Program-made: the position numbers and the translations under genes
Assembly (NCBI GenBank): GCA_021848365.1
Contig: JAJZUS010000001.1
Coordinates: 62,001 to 126,000, forward strand
Source of the DNA: Actinomycetes bacterium
Lineage (GTDB): Bacteria > Actinomycetota > Acidimicrobiia > Acidimicrobiales > RAAP-2
Length of the DNA: 64,000 nucleotides
Direction of reading: 5' to 3'
In this document: positions 20,078 through 34,266 of the stretch, one piece after another
Layout: the number at the start of each line of letters is the position of its first letter
Position numbering within the stretch: position 1 is the first letter of the stretch
Notes under the pieces: model-generated
Seen by the model: the letters and a program-made list of their open reading frames with translations, nothing else
What the model was told of the DNA's origin: nothing
Databases searched by the model: none

Positions 20078-21351
20078 GACGGTCGCACGAACTGGTCGCG
20101 CTGCGGCCCGACGCCCACGGTGGCGATGCGCACGCCGATGACGTCGGCGAGGAAGGCCACGTAGTCGCGCGCTGCTCGGGGCAGGTCCTCGAAGGACGTC
20201 CGGGTGCTCAGGTCCTCGCCCCACCCGGGGAGGGTCTCGTAGATCGGGGTCACGTCGTGCAGGACCGACTGGTGGTAGGGCGGGTAGTCGTAGCGCTCGC
20301 CGTCCATCTCGTAGCCCACGCAGACCTTCACCTCCTCGAGGGTGTCGAGGACGTCGAGCTTGGTGAGGGCGATCTCGGTCAGCGAGTTGAGCCGTACCGC
20401 CTGACGGGCCATCACCGCGTCGAACCACCCGACGCGGCGGCGGCGCCCCGTGTTGGTCCCGAACTCGGCGCCGCGCGTGACGAGCAGGTCGCCCAGCTCG
20501 CCGTCGAGCTCGGTCGGGAAGGGCCCGGCCCCGACCCGGGTCACGTAGGCCTTGGCGATGCCGACGATGCGCGTGAGGTCGCGGGGCCCGAGGCCCGAGC
20601 CCGTCGCGGCGCCCCCGGCCACCGGGTTCGACGAGGTGACGAAGGGGTAGGTGCCGTGGTCGAGGTCGAGGAAGGTCGCCTGGGCGCCCTCGAGGAGGAT
20701 TCGCTCCCCGCGCGCCAGGGCGTCGTGGACCACGCCCACGGCGTCGACGATCATCGGGGCGAGGCGCGGGGCGTACTCGTCGAGGTAGCGCGCCGAGATC
20801 TCGGCGGCCGACATCGCGAGGCGGTTGTAGACCTTGGTGAGCACGAGGTTCTTCTCGTGCAGCACGACGTCGAGCTTCTGGCGGAAGATCTTGGGGTCGA
20901 GCAGGTCCTGGACCCGTAGCCCCACGCGGGCCGCCTTGTCGGCGTAGGCGGGGCCGATGCCGCGCTTGGTGGTGCCCAGGGCGTTCTTGCCGAGGAAGCG
21001 CTCGGTCAGCCGGTCGAGCTCCTGGTGGTAGGGCATGATCAGGTGGGCGTTGCCCGACACGAGCAGGCGGCTGACGTCGACGCCCTTCGCGCCGAGGGCG
21101 TCGAGTTCGGCCACGAGCACGCCCGGGTCGACGACGACGCCGTTGCCGATGACCGGGGTGATGTGGGAGTAGAGGACCCCCGAGGGCACGAGCTGTAGGG
21201 CGAAGGCCTCGCCACCCACGACGATGCGGTGCCCGGCGTTGTGACCGCCCTGGTAGCGCACGACCATGTCCATCTCGCCCGCGAGGAGGTCGGTCAGTTT
21301 GCCCTTGCCCTCATCCCCCCACTGCGTTCCGACGACGACGGTTGCGGGCAC
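20074..21351 (-). CDS. purA: Adenylosuccinate synthetase
   Basis: [50 protein letters not shown]. Confidence 0.97.
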   Translation of the reverse strand: MPATVVVGTQWGDEGKGKLTDLLAGEMDMVVRYQGGHNAGHRIVVGGEAFALQLVPSGVLYSHITPVIGNGVVVDPGVLVAELDALGAKGVDVSRLLVSGNAHLIMPYHQELDRLTERFLGKNALGTTKRGIGPAYADKAARVGLRVQDLLDPKIFRQKLDVVLHEKNLVLTKVYNRLAMSAAEISARYLDEYAPRLAPMIVDAVGVVHDALARGERILLEGAQATFLDLDHGTYPFVTSSNPVAGGAATGSGLGPRDLTRIVGIAKAYVTRVGAGPFPTELDGELGDLLVTRGAEFGTNTGRRRRVGWFDAVMARQAVRLNSLTEIALTKLDVLDTLEEVKVCVGYEMDGERYDYPPYHQSVLHDVTPIYETLPGWGEDLSTRTSFEDLPRAARDYVAFLADVIGVRIATVGVGPQRDQFVRPS

Positions 21352-21381
21352 GGCACCCCCCGGGGACTAGGCGGCTAAAGG

Positions 21382-22383
21382 TCAATGGTACCGGAGGGAC
21401 GGGTCGGGGGCCGGCTGGTCGACGGCGGCGAACCACGCCGCGACCGCGTCCCGGTCGGCGCCCGCCGAGAGGAGGAGGAGCAGGGCGACCCGGGCGTGGC
21501 GGGCGTCGAGCGACCCCGCCGCGACGAGCCCCCGGCCGAGCAGGTCGACCTCGCCCCCCGGGTAGCCGTAGGTCGCGCCGAGGACGGGCCCCGACCCCGT
21601 GCGCGACGCCAGGACGACCGGGACGCGACGGGCGAGGTCCGCGAGGACCGGCACGTGGCGGGCGGGGACGTGACCGCCGCCCGGCGCCTCGACCACGAGG
21701 CCGCCCACGCCGAGCGCGCCGAGGGCCCCGAGCGCGAGGCCGTCGTCGTCGAGGGCGACCGTGACGAGGGGCACCGGGGGGAAGGGGGGTCGCGCGTCGA
21801 TCGGCGCCAGCGCGCTGACCCGGGTGCGTAGGCGCACGCGGCCCTCGACGACGTCGCCGAGCGGGCCGGCGACGGGCGAGGCGAAGGCGGCGGGGCTCGC
21901 GGTGTGGGTCTTGCGCACGAAGCGGGCGGCGTGGACCTCGTCGTTCATGACGACGAGGGCCCCGAGGTCCCGCGTCGCGGGATGGGCCGCCACGCGCAGG
22001 GCGGCCGCCAGGTTCGCCGGTCCGTCAGCCCCGAGCGACCCCGGGTGGCGCATGGCGCCCGTCACGACGACCGGACCCGCCCCGAGCAGCTCGAGCGCGA
22101 AGGCCGCCTCCTCGAGGGTGTCGGTGCCCTGGGTCACGACGAGCCCGACCGTCCCCTCGCGACGTGCGTCACGGGCGACCCTCGCGACCTCGACGAGGTC
22201 CTCGAGGGTGACCTCGACCGAGGCCGCGCGACGCAGGTCGCGGACCTCCACCTCGGGCAGGTCCGGGGCGTCGACGAGCGGACCGAGCAGCTCGGCCGCG
22301 CCGAGCGACGGGCTCACCGCGCCCTCCCCCGTCGAGGCGATCGTGCCGCCGAGGCTGACGAGGAGGACGCGAGGACGAGTCAC
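21382..22383 (-). CDS. L-asparaginase family protein
   Basis: RVLLVSLGGTIAST, VVTQGTDTLEEAAFALEL, VVTGAMRHP...DGPANLAAALRVA. Confidence 0.9.
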   Translation of the reverse strand: MTRPRVLLVSLGGTIASTGEGAVSPSLGAAELLGPLVDAPDLPEVEVRDLRRAASVEVTLEDLVEVARVARDARREGTVGLVVTQGTDTLEEAAFALELLGAGPVVVTGAMRHPGSLGADGPANLAAALRVAAHPATRDLGALVVMNDEVHAARFVRKTHTASPAAFASPVAGPLGDVVEGRVRLRTRVSALAPIDARPPFPPVPLVTVALDDDGLALGALGALGVGGLVVEAPGGGHVPARHVPVLADLARRVPVVLASRTGSGPVLGATYGYPGGEVDLLGRGLVAAGSLDARHARVALLLLLSAGADRDAVAAWFAAVDQPAPDPSLRYH

Positions 22384-22400
22384 CGGCCCACGCTACCCAC

Positions 22401-24886
<2,486 letters not shown>

Positions 24887-24890
<4 letters not shown>

Positions 24891-25282
24891 CGGGCACCCC
24901 GGTTCCGGCGGGTCTCGTCGACGAAGAGGGCGATCGCGTTCTGGACCGGCACGAGGTCCCGCCGGTACTGGCGGTGCGCCTCGCGGACCGCCGCCTCGCG
25001 CGCGTCGAGGAGGGCGTCGCGCTCGGCGCGCAGGTGGGCGACCTCGTGCTCGAGGGCGAGGATGCGCTTCACGCCCTCGAGGTTGACGCCCTCGGTCGTC
25101 AGCTCCTGGATACGCCGCAGCGTGGCGAGGTCCTCGTCGGAGAAACGCCGGCTGCCGCCGGCGGTGCGCTGCGGGTTCAGCAGGCCGGTGCGCTCGTAGT
25201 TGCGCAGGGTCTGGGGGTGCACACCCGCCAGCTCGGCGACGACCGAGATGACGTAGACGGCGCGCGCGCGATCGGACATCAC
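24887..25282 (-). CDS. hspR: MerR-family heat-shock repressor HspR
   Basis: [67 protein letters not shown]; located between dnaJ and clpB. Confidence 0.92.
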
Positions 25283-26346
25283 TCCTCCTCGTTCAGGGTG
25301 TGGGCCAGGCGCTCGACGGCGGCGCGCTGGTCGCGGGTGAGCTCGGTGGGCAGGGCGACGGCGATCGTGACGAGCAGGTCGCCCGCCGCGTGCTTGCCGG
25401 CCGCGGGCACGCCCCGGCCGCGCACGCGCATGGTCGTGCCCGGCTGGGTGCCCGGCGGGACCTTCAGCGTGACGGGGTCGTCCAGGGTCGGCACGCTCAC
25501 CGTGGTGCCGAGGATCGCCTGGGTCACCCCGACCGACACGGTCGTGGTGAGGTGGCGTCCGCGACGGCCGAAGCGGGGGTCGGCCGCCACGTGGACGTCG
25601 ACGAAGAGGTCCCCGGCCGGGCCGCCCTGGGCGCCGGGACCCCCCTTGCCCTTCAGGCGGATGCGCTGGCCGTCGACGACGCCGGCCGGCACGCGCACGT
25701 TCACCCGTCGGGTGGAGGGCTCGCGCCCGCTGCCGTGGCAGGTCGGACAGGGCGTGACGACGCGGCTGCCCCGGCCGTGGCAGACCGGGCAGACGCTCGA
25801 CATCGCGAAGGGGCCCTGGTCGTCGTTGAGGACGCCCCGGCCCCCGCAGCGCTCGCAGGTCGCGACGCCGGTCCCGGGGGCGGCGCCCGTCCCCCGGCAG
25901 ACGCGACAGGCCTCGTCGCTCGGCAGGGTCACCGTCGTCGTCACGCCGCGCACGGCGTCGGCGAAGTTGAGGTGCAGGGCCGTCTCGAGGTCGGCGCCGC
26001 GCTGGGCCCGGGGACGCCGGCCCCCGAAGAGCCCGCCGAAGAGGTCGCCCAGGTCCCCGATGTCGCCGGTGAAGCGGAATCCGCCGGGCCCGCCGGCGCC
26101 CCCGAAGGCGCCGGCCGCCGGGCCGAGGCGACGGACCTCGTCGTACTCCTTGCGCTTGGCGGCGTCACCGAGGACGTCGTAGGCGGCCGAGACCTCCTTG
26201 AATCGCTCCTCGGACCCGGGGTTGGTGTCGGGGTGCAGCTCCTTCGCGAGCTTGCGGTAGGCGCGGGTGATCTCCTTGTCGGTGGCCGTGTCGGACAGCC
26301 CGAGGACCTTGTAGTAGTCCTTCTCGAACCACTCCCGCTCGGCCAT
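25279..26346 (-). CDS. dnaJ: Molecular chaperone DnaJ
   Basis: J-domain [31 protein letters not shown]; CxxCxGxG repeats [38 protein letters not shown]. Confidence 0.96.
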   Translation of the reverse strand: MAEREWFEKDYYKVLGLSDTATDKEITRAYRKLAKELHPDTNPGSEERFKEVSAAYDVLGDAAKRKEYDEVRRLGPAAGAFGGAGGPGGFRFTGDIGDLGDLFGGLFGGRRPRAQRGADLETALHLNFADAVRGVTTTVTLPSDEACRVCRGTGAAPGTGVATCERCGGRGVLNDDQGPFAMSSVCPVCHGRGSRVVTPCPTCHGSGREPSTRRVNVRVPAGVVDGQRIRLKGKGGPGAQGGPAGDLFVDVHVAADPRFGRRGRHLTTTVSVGVTQAILGTTVSVPTLDDPVTLKVPPGTQPGTTMRVRGRGVPAAGKHAAGDLLVTIAVALPTELTRDQRAAVERLAHTLNEEE

Positions 26347-26895
26347 CTAGCCCTTCACCCTCACCATCGCCGGGCGCAGGACGGCGCCGCGCCAGCGGTA
26401 CCCCGCGCGCAGCACCTCGGCGACGATCTGCTCGTGGGCGTCGGGGTCGTCGGCCGGCTGGTGGGCCACCGCGTCGTGGACCGTCGGGTCGAAGGCGACC
26501 GCCGCCTCGTCGATCCGCTCGAGTCCCTCCTTCGCGAGGGTCGCGAGCAGCAGGCCCCGAGCCTGGCGCAGCGCGCCGCCCTCGCCCTCCTCGCCCTGGG
26601 CGAAGTGGGCGTCGGCGAGGTCGAGGGCGTCGAGGACCGGCAGGAGCGTCGCCGCCAGGGCGCCGCTCGCGCGGTCCGCCGCCTCCTCGCTCGCGCGGGT
26701 CACGCGCTTGCGGTAGTTCTCGAAGTCGGCCTGGACCCGCCGGAGCGTGTCGAGGTACTCGTCGCGCTCCCGCTCGACCTCACCGCGCTCGTCGTCCGCG
26801 TCGCCGCGGGCCGGGGCGATCACCTCGGCCAGCTCCTCGGCGATCGCGGCGTCGTCGACGACCGGCTCCTCGACGGGCCGCTCCGCGCCGCTCAC
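26347..26895 (-). CDS. grpE: Nucleotide exchange factor GrpE
   Basis: [15 protein letters not shown]...[11 protein letters not shown]...[12 protein letters not shown]...[20 protein letters not shown]. Confidence 0.94.
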   Translation of the reverse strand: MSGAERPVEEPVVDDAAIAEELAEVIAPARGDADDERGEVERERDEYLDTLRRVQADFENYRKRVTRASEEAADRASGALAATLLPVLDALDLADAHFAQGEEGEGGALRQARGLLLATLAKEGLERIDEAAVAFDPTVHDAVAHQPADDPDAHEQIVAEVLRAGYRWRGAVLRPAMVRVKG

Positions 26896-28721
26896 TTCTC
26901 GTCCACGATCTCGGCGTCGACGATCTCGTCGTCGTTCGTCGCGCTCGCCCCGGGGGCCGCCCCGCCGCTCGCGGCGGCCTTCGAGGCCTCCTCGTAGAGG
27001 CGCTGGCTGAAGCTCTGCGAGACGCTGAGCAGCTTCTCGGTCGCCGCGGCGATGGCGTCGTGGTCGGTGCCGGCGAGCGCCGTCTTGAGGGCCGCCAGCT
27101 CGCGCTCGACGTCGTCGCGCTCGGTGCCCTGGAAGGACTCGGCCTGCTCCTTCAGGAGCTTCTCGGTCTGGTACACGAGACCGTCGGCGTTGTTGCGGAT
27201 CTCCGCCTCCGCGCGACGCTTCTGGTCGTCGGCGGCGTGGGCCTCGGCGTCGCGCACCATGCGATCGATCTCGTCCTTCGAGAGGCTCGAGCCCCCGGTG
27301 ATCGTCATCGACTGGGTCTTGCCCGTCGCGAGGTCCTTCGCCGAGACGTGGACGATGCCGTTCGCGTCGATGTCGAAGGTGACCTCGATCTGGGGGACGC
27401 CGCGGGGCGCGGGCGGGATGCCGACCAGCTGGAACTTGCCCAGGGTCTGGTTGTAACTCGCCATCTCGCGCTCGCCCTGGAGGACGTGGACCTCGACCGA
27501 GGGCTGGTTGTCGTCGGCCGTGGTGAACGTCTGGCTCTTCTTCGTCGGGATGGTCGTGTTGCGCTCGATGATCCGGGTCATGACGCCGCCCTTCGTCTCG
27601 ATCCCGAGGCTGAGCGGGGTCACGTCGAGCAGGAGGATGTCCTTCACCTCACCCTTCAGCACGCCGGCCTGGACCGCCGCGCCGACCGCGACGACCTCGT
27701 CGGGATTCACGCCCTTGTGGGGGTCCTTGCCGGTGAGGCCGCGCACGAGGTCCTGGACGGCCGGGATGCGCGTCGAGCCGCCCACCAGGATGACGTGGTC
27801 GAGCTGGGCGACGGTGAGCCCGGCGTCGGCGATGGCCTGGTCGAACGGCGTGCGGCACCGCTCCACCAGCGACGCGGTGAGCTCGTTGAACTTGGCGCGC
27901 GTCAGCTTGAGGTCGAGGTGCTTCGGCCCTTCGGCGGTCGCGGTGATGAAGGGCAGGTTGATCTGGGTCTCCTGGAGGGAGGAGAGCTCGATCTTCGCCT
28001 TCTCGGCCGCCTCCTTCAGGCGCTGCACGGCCATCTTGTCGCCCGAGAGGTCGACGCCCTCGGTGTCCTTGAAGGTCTTGATGAGCCACTGCATGACGGC
28101 CTCGTCCCAGTCGTCACCGCCGAGCTGGGTGTCGCCGTGGGTCGACTTCACCTCGAAGACGCCGTCGGCGATCTCGAGGACCGAGACGTCGAAGGTCCCG
28201 CCACCGAGGTCGAAGACGAGGACCGTCTGCTCGGCGGATCCCTTCTCCAGCCCGTAGGCGAGGGCCGCCGCGGTCGGCTCGTTCACGATGCGCAGCACCT
28301 CGAGACCCGCGATCTGGCCGGCCTCCTTGGTGGCGGTGCGCTGGGCGTCGTTGAAGTAGGCGGGCACCGTGATGACCGCCTGGTTGACCGTGTCGCCGAG
28401 GTAGGCCTCGGCGTCACGCTTCAGCTTCATGAGGATGCGCGCGCTGATCTCCTGGGCCGTGTACTTCGTGCCGTCGATGTCGATGCCCCAGGCGTTGTCG
28501 CCCATGTGGCGCTTCACCGAGCGGATCGTCCGGTCGGGGTTGGTGATGGCCTGGCGCTTGGCGACCTCGCCGACCAGGACCTCACCGGTCTTCGAGAACC
28601 CCACGACCGACGGGGTCGTCCGCCCGCCCTCCGCGTTGGGGATGACGATCGGTTCGCCCGCCTCGAGGACGCTCACCACCGAGTTGGTCGTCCCGAGGTC
28701 GATGCCGACTGCCTTTGCCAT
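26892..28721 (-). CDS. dnaK: Molecular chaperone DnaK
   Basis: [40 protein letters not shown]...; ATG at 28721. Confidence 0.98.
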   Translation of the reverse strand: MAKAVGIDLGTTNSVVSVLEAGEPIVIPNAEGGRTTPSVVGFSKTGEVLVGEVAKRQAITNPDRTIRSVKRHMGDNAWGIDIDGTKYTAQEISARILMKLKRDAEAYLGDTVNQAVITVPAYFNDAQRTATKEAGQIAGLEVLRIVNEPTAAALAYGLEKGSAEQTVLVFDLGGGTFDVSVLEIADGVFEVKSTHGDTQLGGDDWDEAVMQWLIKTFKDTEGVDLSGDKMAVQRLKEAAEKAKIELSSLQETQINLPFITATAEGPKHLDLKLTRAKFNELTASLVERCRTPFDQAIADAGLTVAQLDHVILVGGSTRIPAVQDLVRGLTGKDPHKGVNPDEVVAVGAAVQAGVLKGEVKDILLLDVTPLSLGIETKGGVMTRIIERNTTIPTKKSQTFTTADDNQPSVEVHVLQGEREMASYNQTLGKFQLVGIPPAPRGVPQIEVTFDIDANGIVHVSAKDLATGKTQSMTITGGSSLSKDEIDRMVRDAEAHAADDQKRRAEAEIRNNADGLVYQTEKLLKEQAESFQGTERDDVERELAALKTALAGTDHDAIAAATEKLLSVSQSFSQRLYEEASKAAASGGAAPGASATNDDEIVDAEIVDEK

Positions 28722-28776
28722 GTCTCTCCTTCGAACCGCGGCTCGGGCCCGGTGGCCCTCGCCGTGAATGCCCACC

Positions 28777-28807
28777 AGTATACAAACTTGAGTGGCTTCG
28801 TATCAAG
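28777..28807 (-). promoter_or_regulatory. dnaK promoter (-35 TTGATA, 18-bp spacer, -10 TATACT) overlapped by HspR HAIR-like element
   Basis: Minus strand TTGATA-N18-TATACT; plus strand CTTGAGT-N7-TATCAAG (28787-28807) vs HAIR consensus CTTGAGT-N7-ACTCAAG. Confidence 0.8.
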
Positions 28808-28865
28808 AAAATGACTATGGCTGAACTAAGAAATTCCTATATACCGTTTGACCAGGTATAACCTC

Positions 28866-29456
28866 TCACGGGAGCCGACGGGCGAGGAGAACCCCCTTGC
28901 CGATCGGGACGGTCACGGCGTCGACCCGGGGGTCCCCGTCGACCCGGGCGACGAAGTCGGCCAGCTCTTCGGCGTGGCTCAGGACGTTGTCGGCGAGCAG
29001 CAGGGCGCCGGGCTGGAGACGGCCGATCAGGCGCTCGTAGGCGGCGAGGTAGACGTCCTTCTCCGCGTCGACGAAGGCGAACGCGACGGCGCCGGGCTCG
29101 TCGAGGAGGACGAAGTCGCCCTCGACGAGGTCGACAACGTCCTCGACCCCGGCCGCGGCGAAGGTCGCGCGGGCGAGGGCGGCCTTCGCGGGCAGGATCT
29201 CGTAGGTCGTGAGCCGCCGTCGCGAGGCCCGGCACCCGAGGGCCAGCCACAGGGCCGAGTACCCGGCGCTCGTACCGACCTCGACCGCCGGACCGGGCGG
29301 GGCCGACGCGATGGTGAGGGCGAGGAAGCGACCCGTGTCGCGGGGCACCTGGCGCAGTCGCTCGAGCCGGGGCGTGCCGTCGGCGCGGTCGCGCGCGTCG
29401 CGCCCCTCGAGGTCGGCCATGACGGTGGTGATGGAGTCGGGGATGTCGTGGAACAC
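28866..29456 (-). CDS. O-methyltransferase family 3 (SAM-dependent)
   Basis: VEVGTSAGYSALWLALG, TYEILPAKAALARATFAAAGV, FAFVDAEKDVYLAAYERLIGRLQPGALLLADNVL. Confidence 0.88.
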   Translation of the reverse strand: MFHDIPDSITTVMADLEGRDARDRADGTPRLERLRQVPRDTGRFLALTIASAPPGPAVEVGTSAGYSALWLALGCRASRRRLTTYEILPAKAALARATFAAAGVEDVVDLVEGDFVLLDEPGAVAFAFVDAEKDVYLAAYERLIGRLQPGALLLADNVLSHAEELADFVARVDGDPRVDAVTVPIGKGVLLARRLP

Positions 29457-29518
29457 GACCGCAGTCTCGCACCGGACCCGCTGGTCCGCCCGGTCGTTCC
29501 CGTCACTACAGTTGGCCC

Positions 29519-30274
29519 GTGCCCGACCTGATCCTCCTGCGCCACGGCCAGTCCGAGTGGAACCTGCGGAACCTCTTCACGGGGTGGCAGGACGTGGACC
29601 TCACCGAGACCGGCGAGACGGAGGCGGCGGCCGCCGGGCGCCTCCTCGGCGCCGAGGCCGACCTCGACCTGCGAATCGTGCACACCTCCCTCCTCACCCG
29701 CGCGATCCGCACCGCCGAGATCGCCCTGCACGAGGCCGGTCGCTCCTGGCTGCCGGTGCGGCGCAGCTGGCGGCTCAACGAGCGCCACTACGGCGACCTC
29801 ACCGGCAAGGACAAGAAGGAGACGGCCGAGCGCTTCGGACGCGAGCAGCTCCTCGCCTGGCGTCGCAGTTACGACGTGCCGCCGCCGCCCATGCCCGAGG
29901 GCGACGCGCGCGACGTCACCACCGACCCCCGCTACCGCGACGTGCCGGCGGAGTACCTGCCGCGCACCGAGTGCCTGAAGGACGTGGTCGCGCGCGCGAC
30001 CCCCTACTTCCGCGACGTGATCGCCGAGGACCTCCAGCGCGAGTCGGTGCGGGGCGGGGCCGTCCTCGTCGCCGCCCACGGCAACTCGATCCGGGCCCTA
30101 CGGATGATGCTCGAGAGCATCGGCGAGGACGAGATCGCCGAGTTGGAGATCCCGACCGGCATTCCCTACCGGGTGCGGCTCGACCACGAGCTCACCGTGG
30201 TCGAGGCCCGCTACCTCGGGGACCCCGCCGCGGCCGCCGCGGCGGCCGCGGCCGTCGCCCGCCAGGCCGGGTAG
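29519..30274 (+). CDS. gpmA: 2,3-bisphosphoglycerate-dependent phosphoglycerate mutase
   Basis: LILLRHGQSEWNLRNLFTGWQDVDLTETG, RRSWRLNERHYGDLTGKDKKETAERFG, VAAHGNSIRALR. Confidence 0.95.
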   Translation: MPDLILLRHGQSEWNLRNLFTGWQDVDLTETGETEAAAAGRLLGAEADLDLRIVHTSLLTRAIRTAEIALHEAGRSWLPVRRSWRLNERHYGDLTGKDKKETAERFGREQLLAWRRSYDVPPPPMPEGDARDVTTDPRYRDVPAEYLPRTECLKDVVARATPYFRDVIAEDLQRESVRGGAVLVAAHGNSIRALRMMLESIGEDEIAELEIPTGIPYRVRLDHELTVVEARYLGDPAAAAAAAAAVARQAG

Positions 30275-30278
30275 GTCA

Positions 30279-30302
30279 CATACCGACACGCGTGTCGGTA
30301 TG
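30279..30302. promoter_or_regulatory. 24-bp perfect palindrome CATACCGACACGCGTGTCGGTATG, candidate TetR operator
   Basis: Exact inverted repeat at the 5' end of the MFS-TetR gene pair. Confidence 0.75.
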
Positions 30303-31902
30303 CTGCGCCAGGTGACCGACCCCACCCCCCACACCAGCGCGGCGGAGCGACGTCGTTGGCTCGCGATGCCCTTCATCGCCCTCGGCGTGGCGATGATCAT
30401 CGTCGACGCGACCATCGTCAACGTCGCCGTGCCCTCGATCATCCGCACCCTCCACCTCACCGCCACGACGGCCGAGTGGCTCAACTCCATCTACGCACTG
30501 GTCTTCGCCGCCCTGCTCATCTCCGCCGGACGGCTCGGCGACCGCTGGGGCCGTCGCCGGCTCTTCCTCATCGGGACGATCGTCTTCGTCGCGGCGAGTC
30601 TGGTCGCCGCGACGGCCGGGAGCGGGTCGGTCCTCATCCTCGGGCGGCTCCTCCAGGGCATCGGGGGGCGATGGTCCTGCCGGCCACCCTCTCGAGCGTG
30701 AACGCACTCTTCACCGGCCACGAGCGGGCGATCGCCTTCGCCATCTGGGGGTCGACCATCGGGGGCGTGGCGGCCCTCGGACCGCTCGTCGGCGGCTGGC
30801 TCACCACCGACTTCTCCTGGCGCTGGGCCTTCTTCGTCAACGTCCCGGTCGGGGTCCTCATCGTGGTCGGCATCGCGCTCTTCATCCCCGAGACCTCCCA
30901 GCCGGAGGCCGCGCGCGGCACCGACCTCGCGGGCAACGCGCTCGTCACCCTCGGCTTCGCGGCCCTGGTCGCCGCCCTCATCGAGGGGGCCCGCTACGGC
31001 TGGTGGACGGCGCTCACCCCGCTGCGGCTCGGCGCCCTGCACTGGCCGAGCGGCTGGATCTCGCCGATCCCGGTCGCCACCGTCGTCGGGCTCACCAGCC
31101 TCGCGGCCTTCGTCGTCGTCGAGCGCGGTCGCCGACGGGTCGGACGACCGGTCCTCGTCGACCTCTCCCTCTTCTCCATCCGCAGCTTCTCCGCGGGCAA
31201 CCTCGCGGCCCTCGTCGTCTCGCTCGGCGAGTTCGGCGTCCTCTTCGTCCTCCCCCTCTTCCTCCAGGGAGTCCGCGGCTACAGCGCGCTCGGCACGGGG
31301 ACGATCCTCCTGGCGCTCGCGAGCGGGACCCTCGTCGCGGGCGGGCTCACGCCCCAGCTGGCCCGACGAATCTCGGCGCGCGGCGTCGCCCGCCTGGGCC
31401 TCGCCCTCGAGGCCGTCGGCCTCTCCCTCCTCGCCCTCGTGATCGGGCCGAACGTCGGGGGCTGGACCCTCGTGCCGGGCCTCCTCGTCTACGGGCTCGG
31501 CGTCGGCATGGCGACGGCCCAGCTGACCGGCGTCATCCTCGCCGACGTCCCGGTCGCCCAGAGCGGCTCGGCCTCGGGCGTCCAGAGCACCGTGCGCCAG
31601 GTGGGCTCGGCCCTCGGCATCGCCATCCTCGGCACCGTCTACGTGGTCGACATCGGGCGGCGCACCCTCGCCGGGCTCGCCCGCGTCCCGGGGCTCGCGA
31701 CTCCCGCCCGCGACGCCCTCGCGGCGGCGGTGCGCGCGAGTGGGGGCGCCGTCGTCCACACGCTCCCCCCCGGACCCGTCGCCGAGGCGGCGGCCCGGGC
31801 CGTCGCGACGACGACGCGCCTCGACGCGGCCCTCGCCGCCCTCTTCATCCTCGTGGGCCTCGCGGCCACCTTCCGCCTGCCCCGCCAGAGTCCCCCGGCC
31901 TG

Positions 31903-31903
<1 letters not shown>
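30300..31903 (+). pseudogene. MFS drug-efflux-type transporter split by a -1 frameshift
   Basis: N-terminal part in frame of 30300..30701 (VDATIVNVAVPSIIRTLHLT...LLQGIGG), remainder in frame of 30356..31903 (AMVLPATLSSVNALF...); junction at G6 run 30663-30668. Confidence 0.75.
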
Positions 31904-32785
<882 letters not shown>

Positions 32786-34201
32786 TTAGACGTTGTCGGG
32801 GTGCAGGTGGCTGGGCGTGAGGAGCGGCTCGCCGAAGGTGGGCTCCGGGAAGGCCTCCTCCTCGTGGATCGCGATGTCCCCCACGGAGAGTACCTCGTCG
32901 GTCTCGCGCAGCCCCCGGAGGAGCTTCTTCACGACGTAGAAGATGATCGCGGTCATGACCCCGGTGTAGAGGATGATCCAGAGGGCGGCGAGGAACTGCT
33001 CCCAGAGCTGGTGGAAGGAGTGGGTGTAGAACCACCCGCCGACCGAGAAGCTGCCCGACCCCTTGTAGTGGCGGCCCGTGACCCCGTACTGGACCATGCC
33101 GGGGTCGGCGAGGATCCCGACGAGGAGTCCCCCCACGAGCCCCGCGATGCCGTGGGTGTAGACGACGCCCATCGCGTCGTCGACCTTCGAGAAGGGCCGC
33201 ACCCGCGAGAGGTAGTTCCAGGCGACCCAGACGATCGAGGCCGCGATGAGGCCCACGAGCATCGCGCCGGTGCCGTTCACCCAGCCGGCCGAGGGGGTGA
33301 TCGCCACCAGCCCGCAGAGCATCCCGTTGAGCGCCCCGAGGAAGGTGGGCTTCTTCTGGCGCGAGAAGGCCATGTCGAGCAGGAGCCAGGTGAGCACCCC
33401 GACGGCCGTCGCCACGTTGGTGTTGAGGACGGCCGAGGCGGCGTCGACGCCGGCGTAGAAGGGGTCGCCCCCGTTGAAGCCGTTCCAGCCGAGCCAGAGG
33501 ATCCCCGCCCCGATCGCCACCATCATGAGGTTGCTCGGGAAGGCGTTCTCCCGGTCCTGCCAGCGCCGCGGCCCGAGGATGGCCGCGCCCACGAAGGCGG
33601 CGACCCCGGCCGAGAGGTGGATGACGTAGCCGCCCGAGTAGTCGACGGCCCCCTTCTGGGCGAAGAAGCCCCCACCCCAGAGCAGGGCCGCGTCGACGGT
33701 GTAGACGAGGGTGATCCACGCCGGCACGATGATCAGCCAGGCCCGGAACTTGAGCCGCCCGACGAGGGCCCCGAGGAAGAGCAGGGGCGTGATCGCCGCG
33801 AAGACGAACTGGAAGTAGGCGAGGGTCGCCGTCGAGTAGTGGAAGGGGATGAGGGTGTTCGCCCCCGAGACGGCCTGGCCCTGCTCGGCCCCGGCCGTCG
33901 AGAGCGGGGTGAAGTGGCCGATGAAGCCGCTCCAGAACGAGCCCGTCGGCCCGAAGTGGGCCTGGGGCCCGAAGGCCATGTTGTAGCCCCAGAGCATCCA
34001 GACGACCAGGGTCAGCGAGAAGCCGGTGAAGGTCATCAGCATCGTGTTGACGATCCACTTCTTGCGCACCAGGCCGCCGTAGAGGACGCTGAGCCCCGGC
34101 AGGCTCATCAGTCCCACCAGCGTCGCCGCCACCATCTGCCAGGTGTTGTCGGCGGGGTTCAACCAGCTCGGGTACGGGATGTTGGTCACCGCGATGAGCA
34201 C
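32786..34201 (-). CDS. amt: Ammonium transporter
   Basis: 471 aa polytopic; LSAGVAAFVGAAILGPR, WNGFNGGDPFYAG, DDAMGVVYTHGIAGLVGGLLVGI; paired with PII gene. Confidence 0.95.
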   Translation of the reverse strand: MLIAVTNIPYPSWLNPADNTWQMVAATLVGLMSLPGLSVLYGGLVRKKWIVNTMLMTFTGFSLTLVVWMLWGYNMAFGPQAHFGPTGSFWSGFIGHFTPLSTAGAEQGQAVSGANTLIPFHYSTATLAYFQFVFAAITPLLFLGALVGRLKFRAWLIIVPAWITLVYTVDAALLWGGGFFAQKGAVDYSGGYVIHLSAGVAAFVGAAILGPRRWQDRENAFPSNLMMVAIGAGILWLGWNGFNGGDPFYAGVDAASAVLNTNVATAVGVLTWLLLDMAFSRQKKPTFLGALNGMLCGLVAITPSAGWVNGTGAMLVGLIAASIVWVAWNYLSRVRPFSKVDDAMGVVYTHGIAGLVGGLLVGILADPGMVQYGVTGRHYKGSGSFSVGGWFYTHSFHQLWEQFLAALWIILYTGVMTAIIFYVVKKLLRGLRETDEVLSVGDIAIHEEEAFPEPTFGEPLLTPSHLHPDNV

Positions 34202-34266
34202 GCGCCCTCCTCACTTCCTCGGGAGGGCGACGCTGACCTCGACTGGCTCCAGTGTGGCCAGCGAGG

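Noticed and set aside
27060-28814. 584-aa plus-strand ORF antisense to dnaK
   Set aside because: Shadow ORF over a highly conserved gene; no motifs
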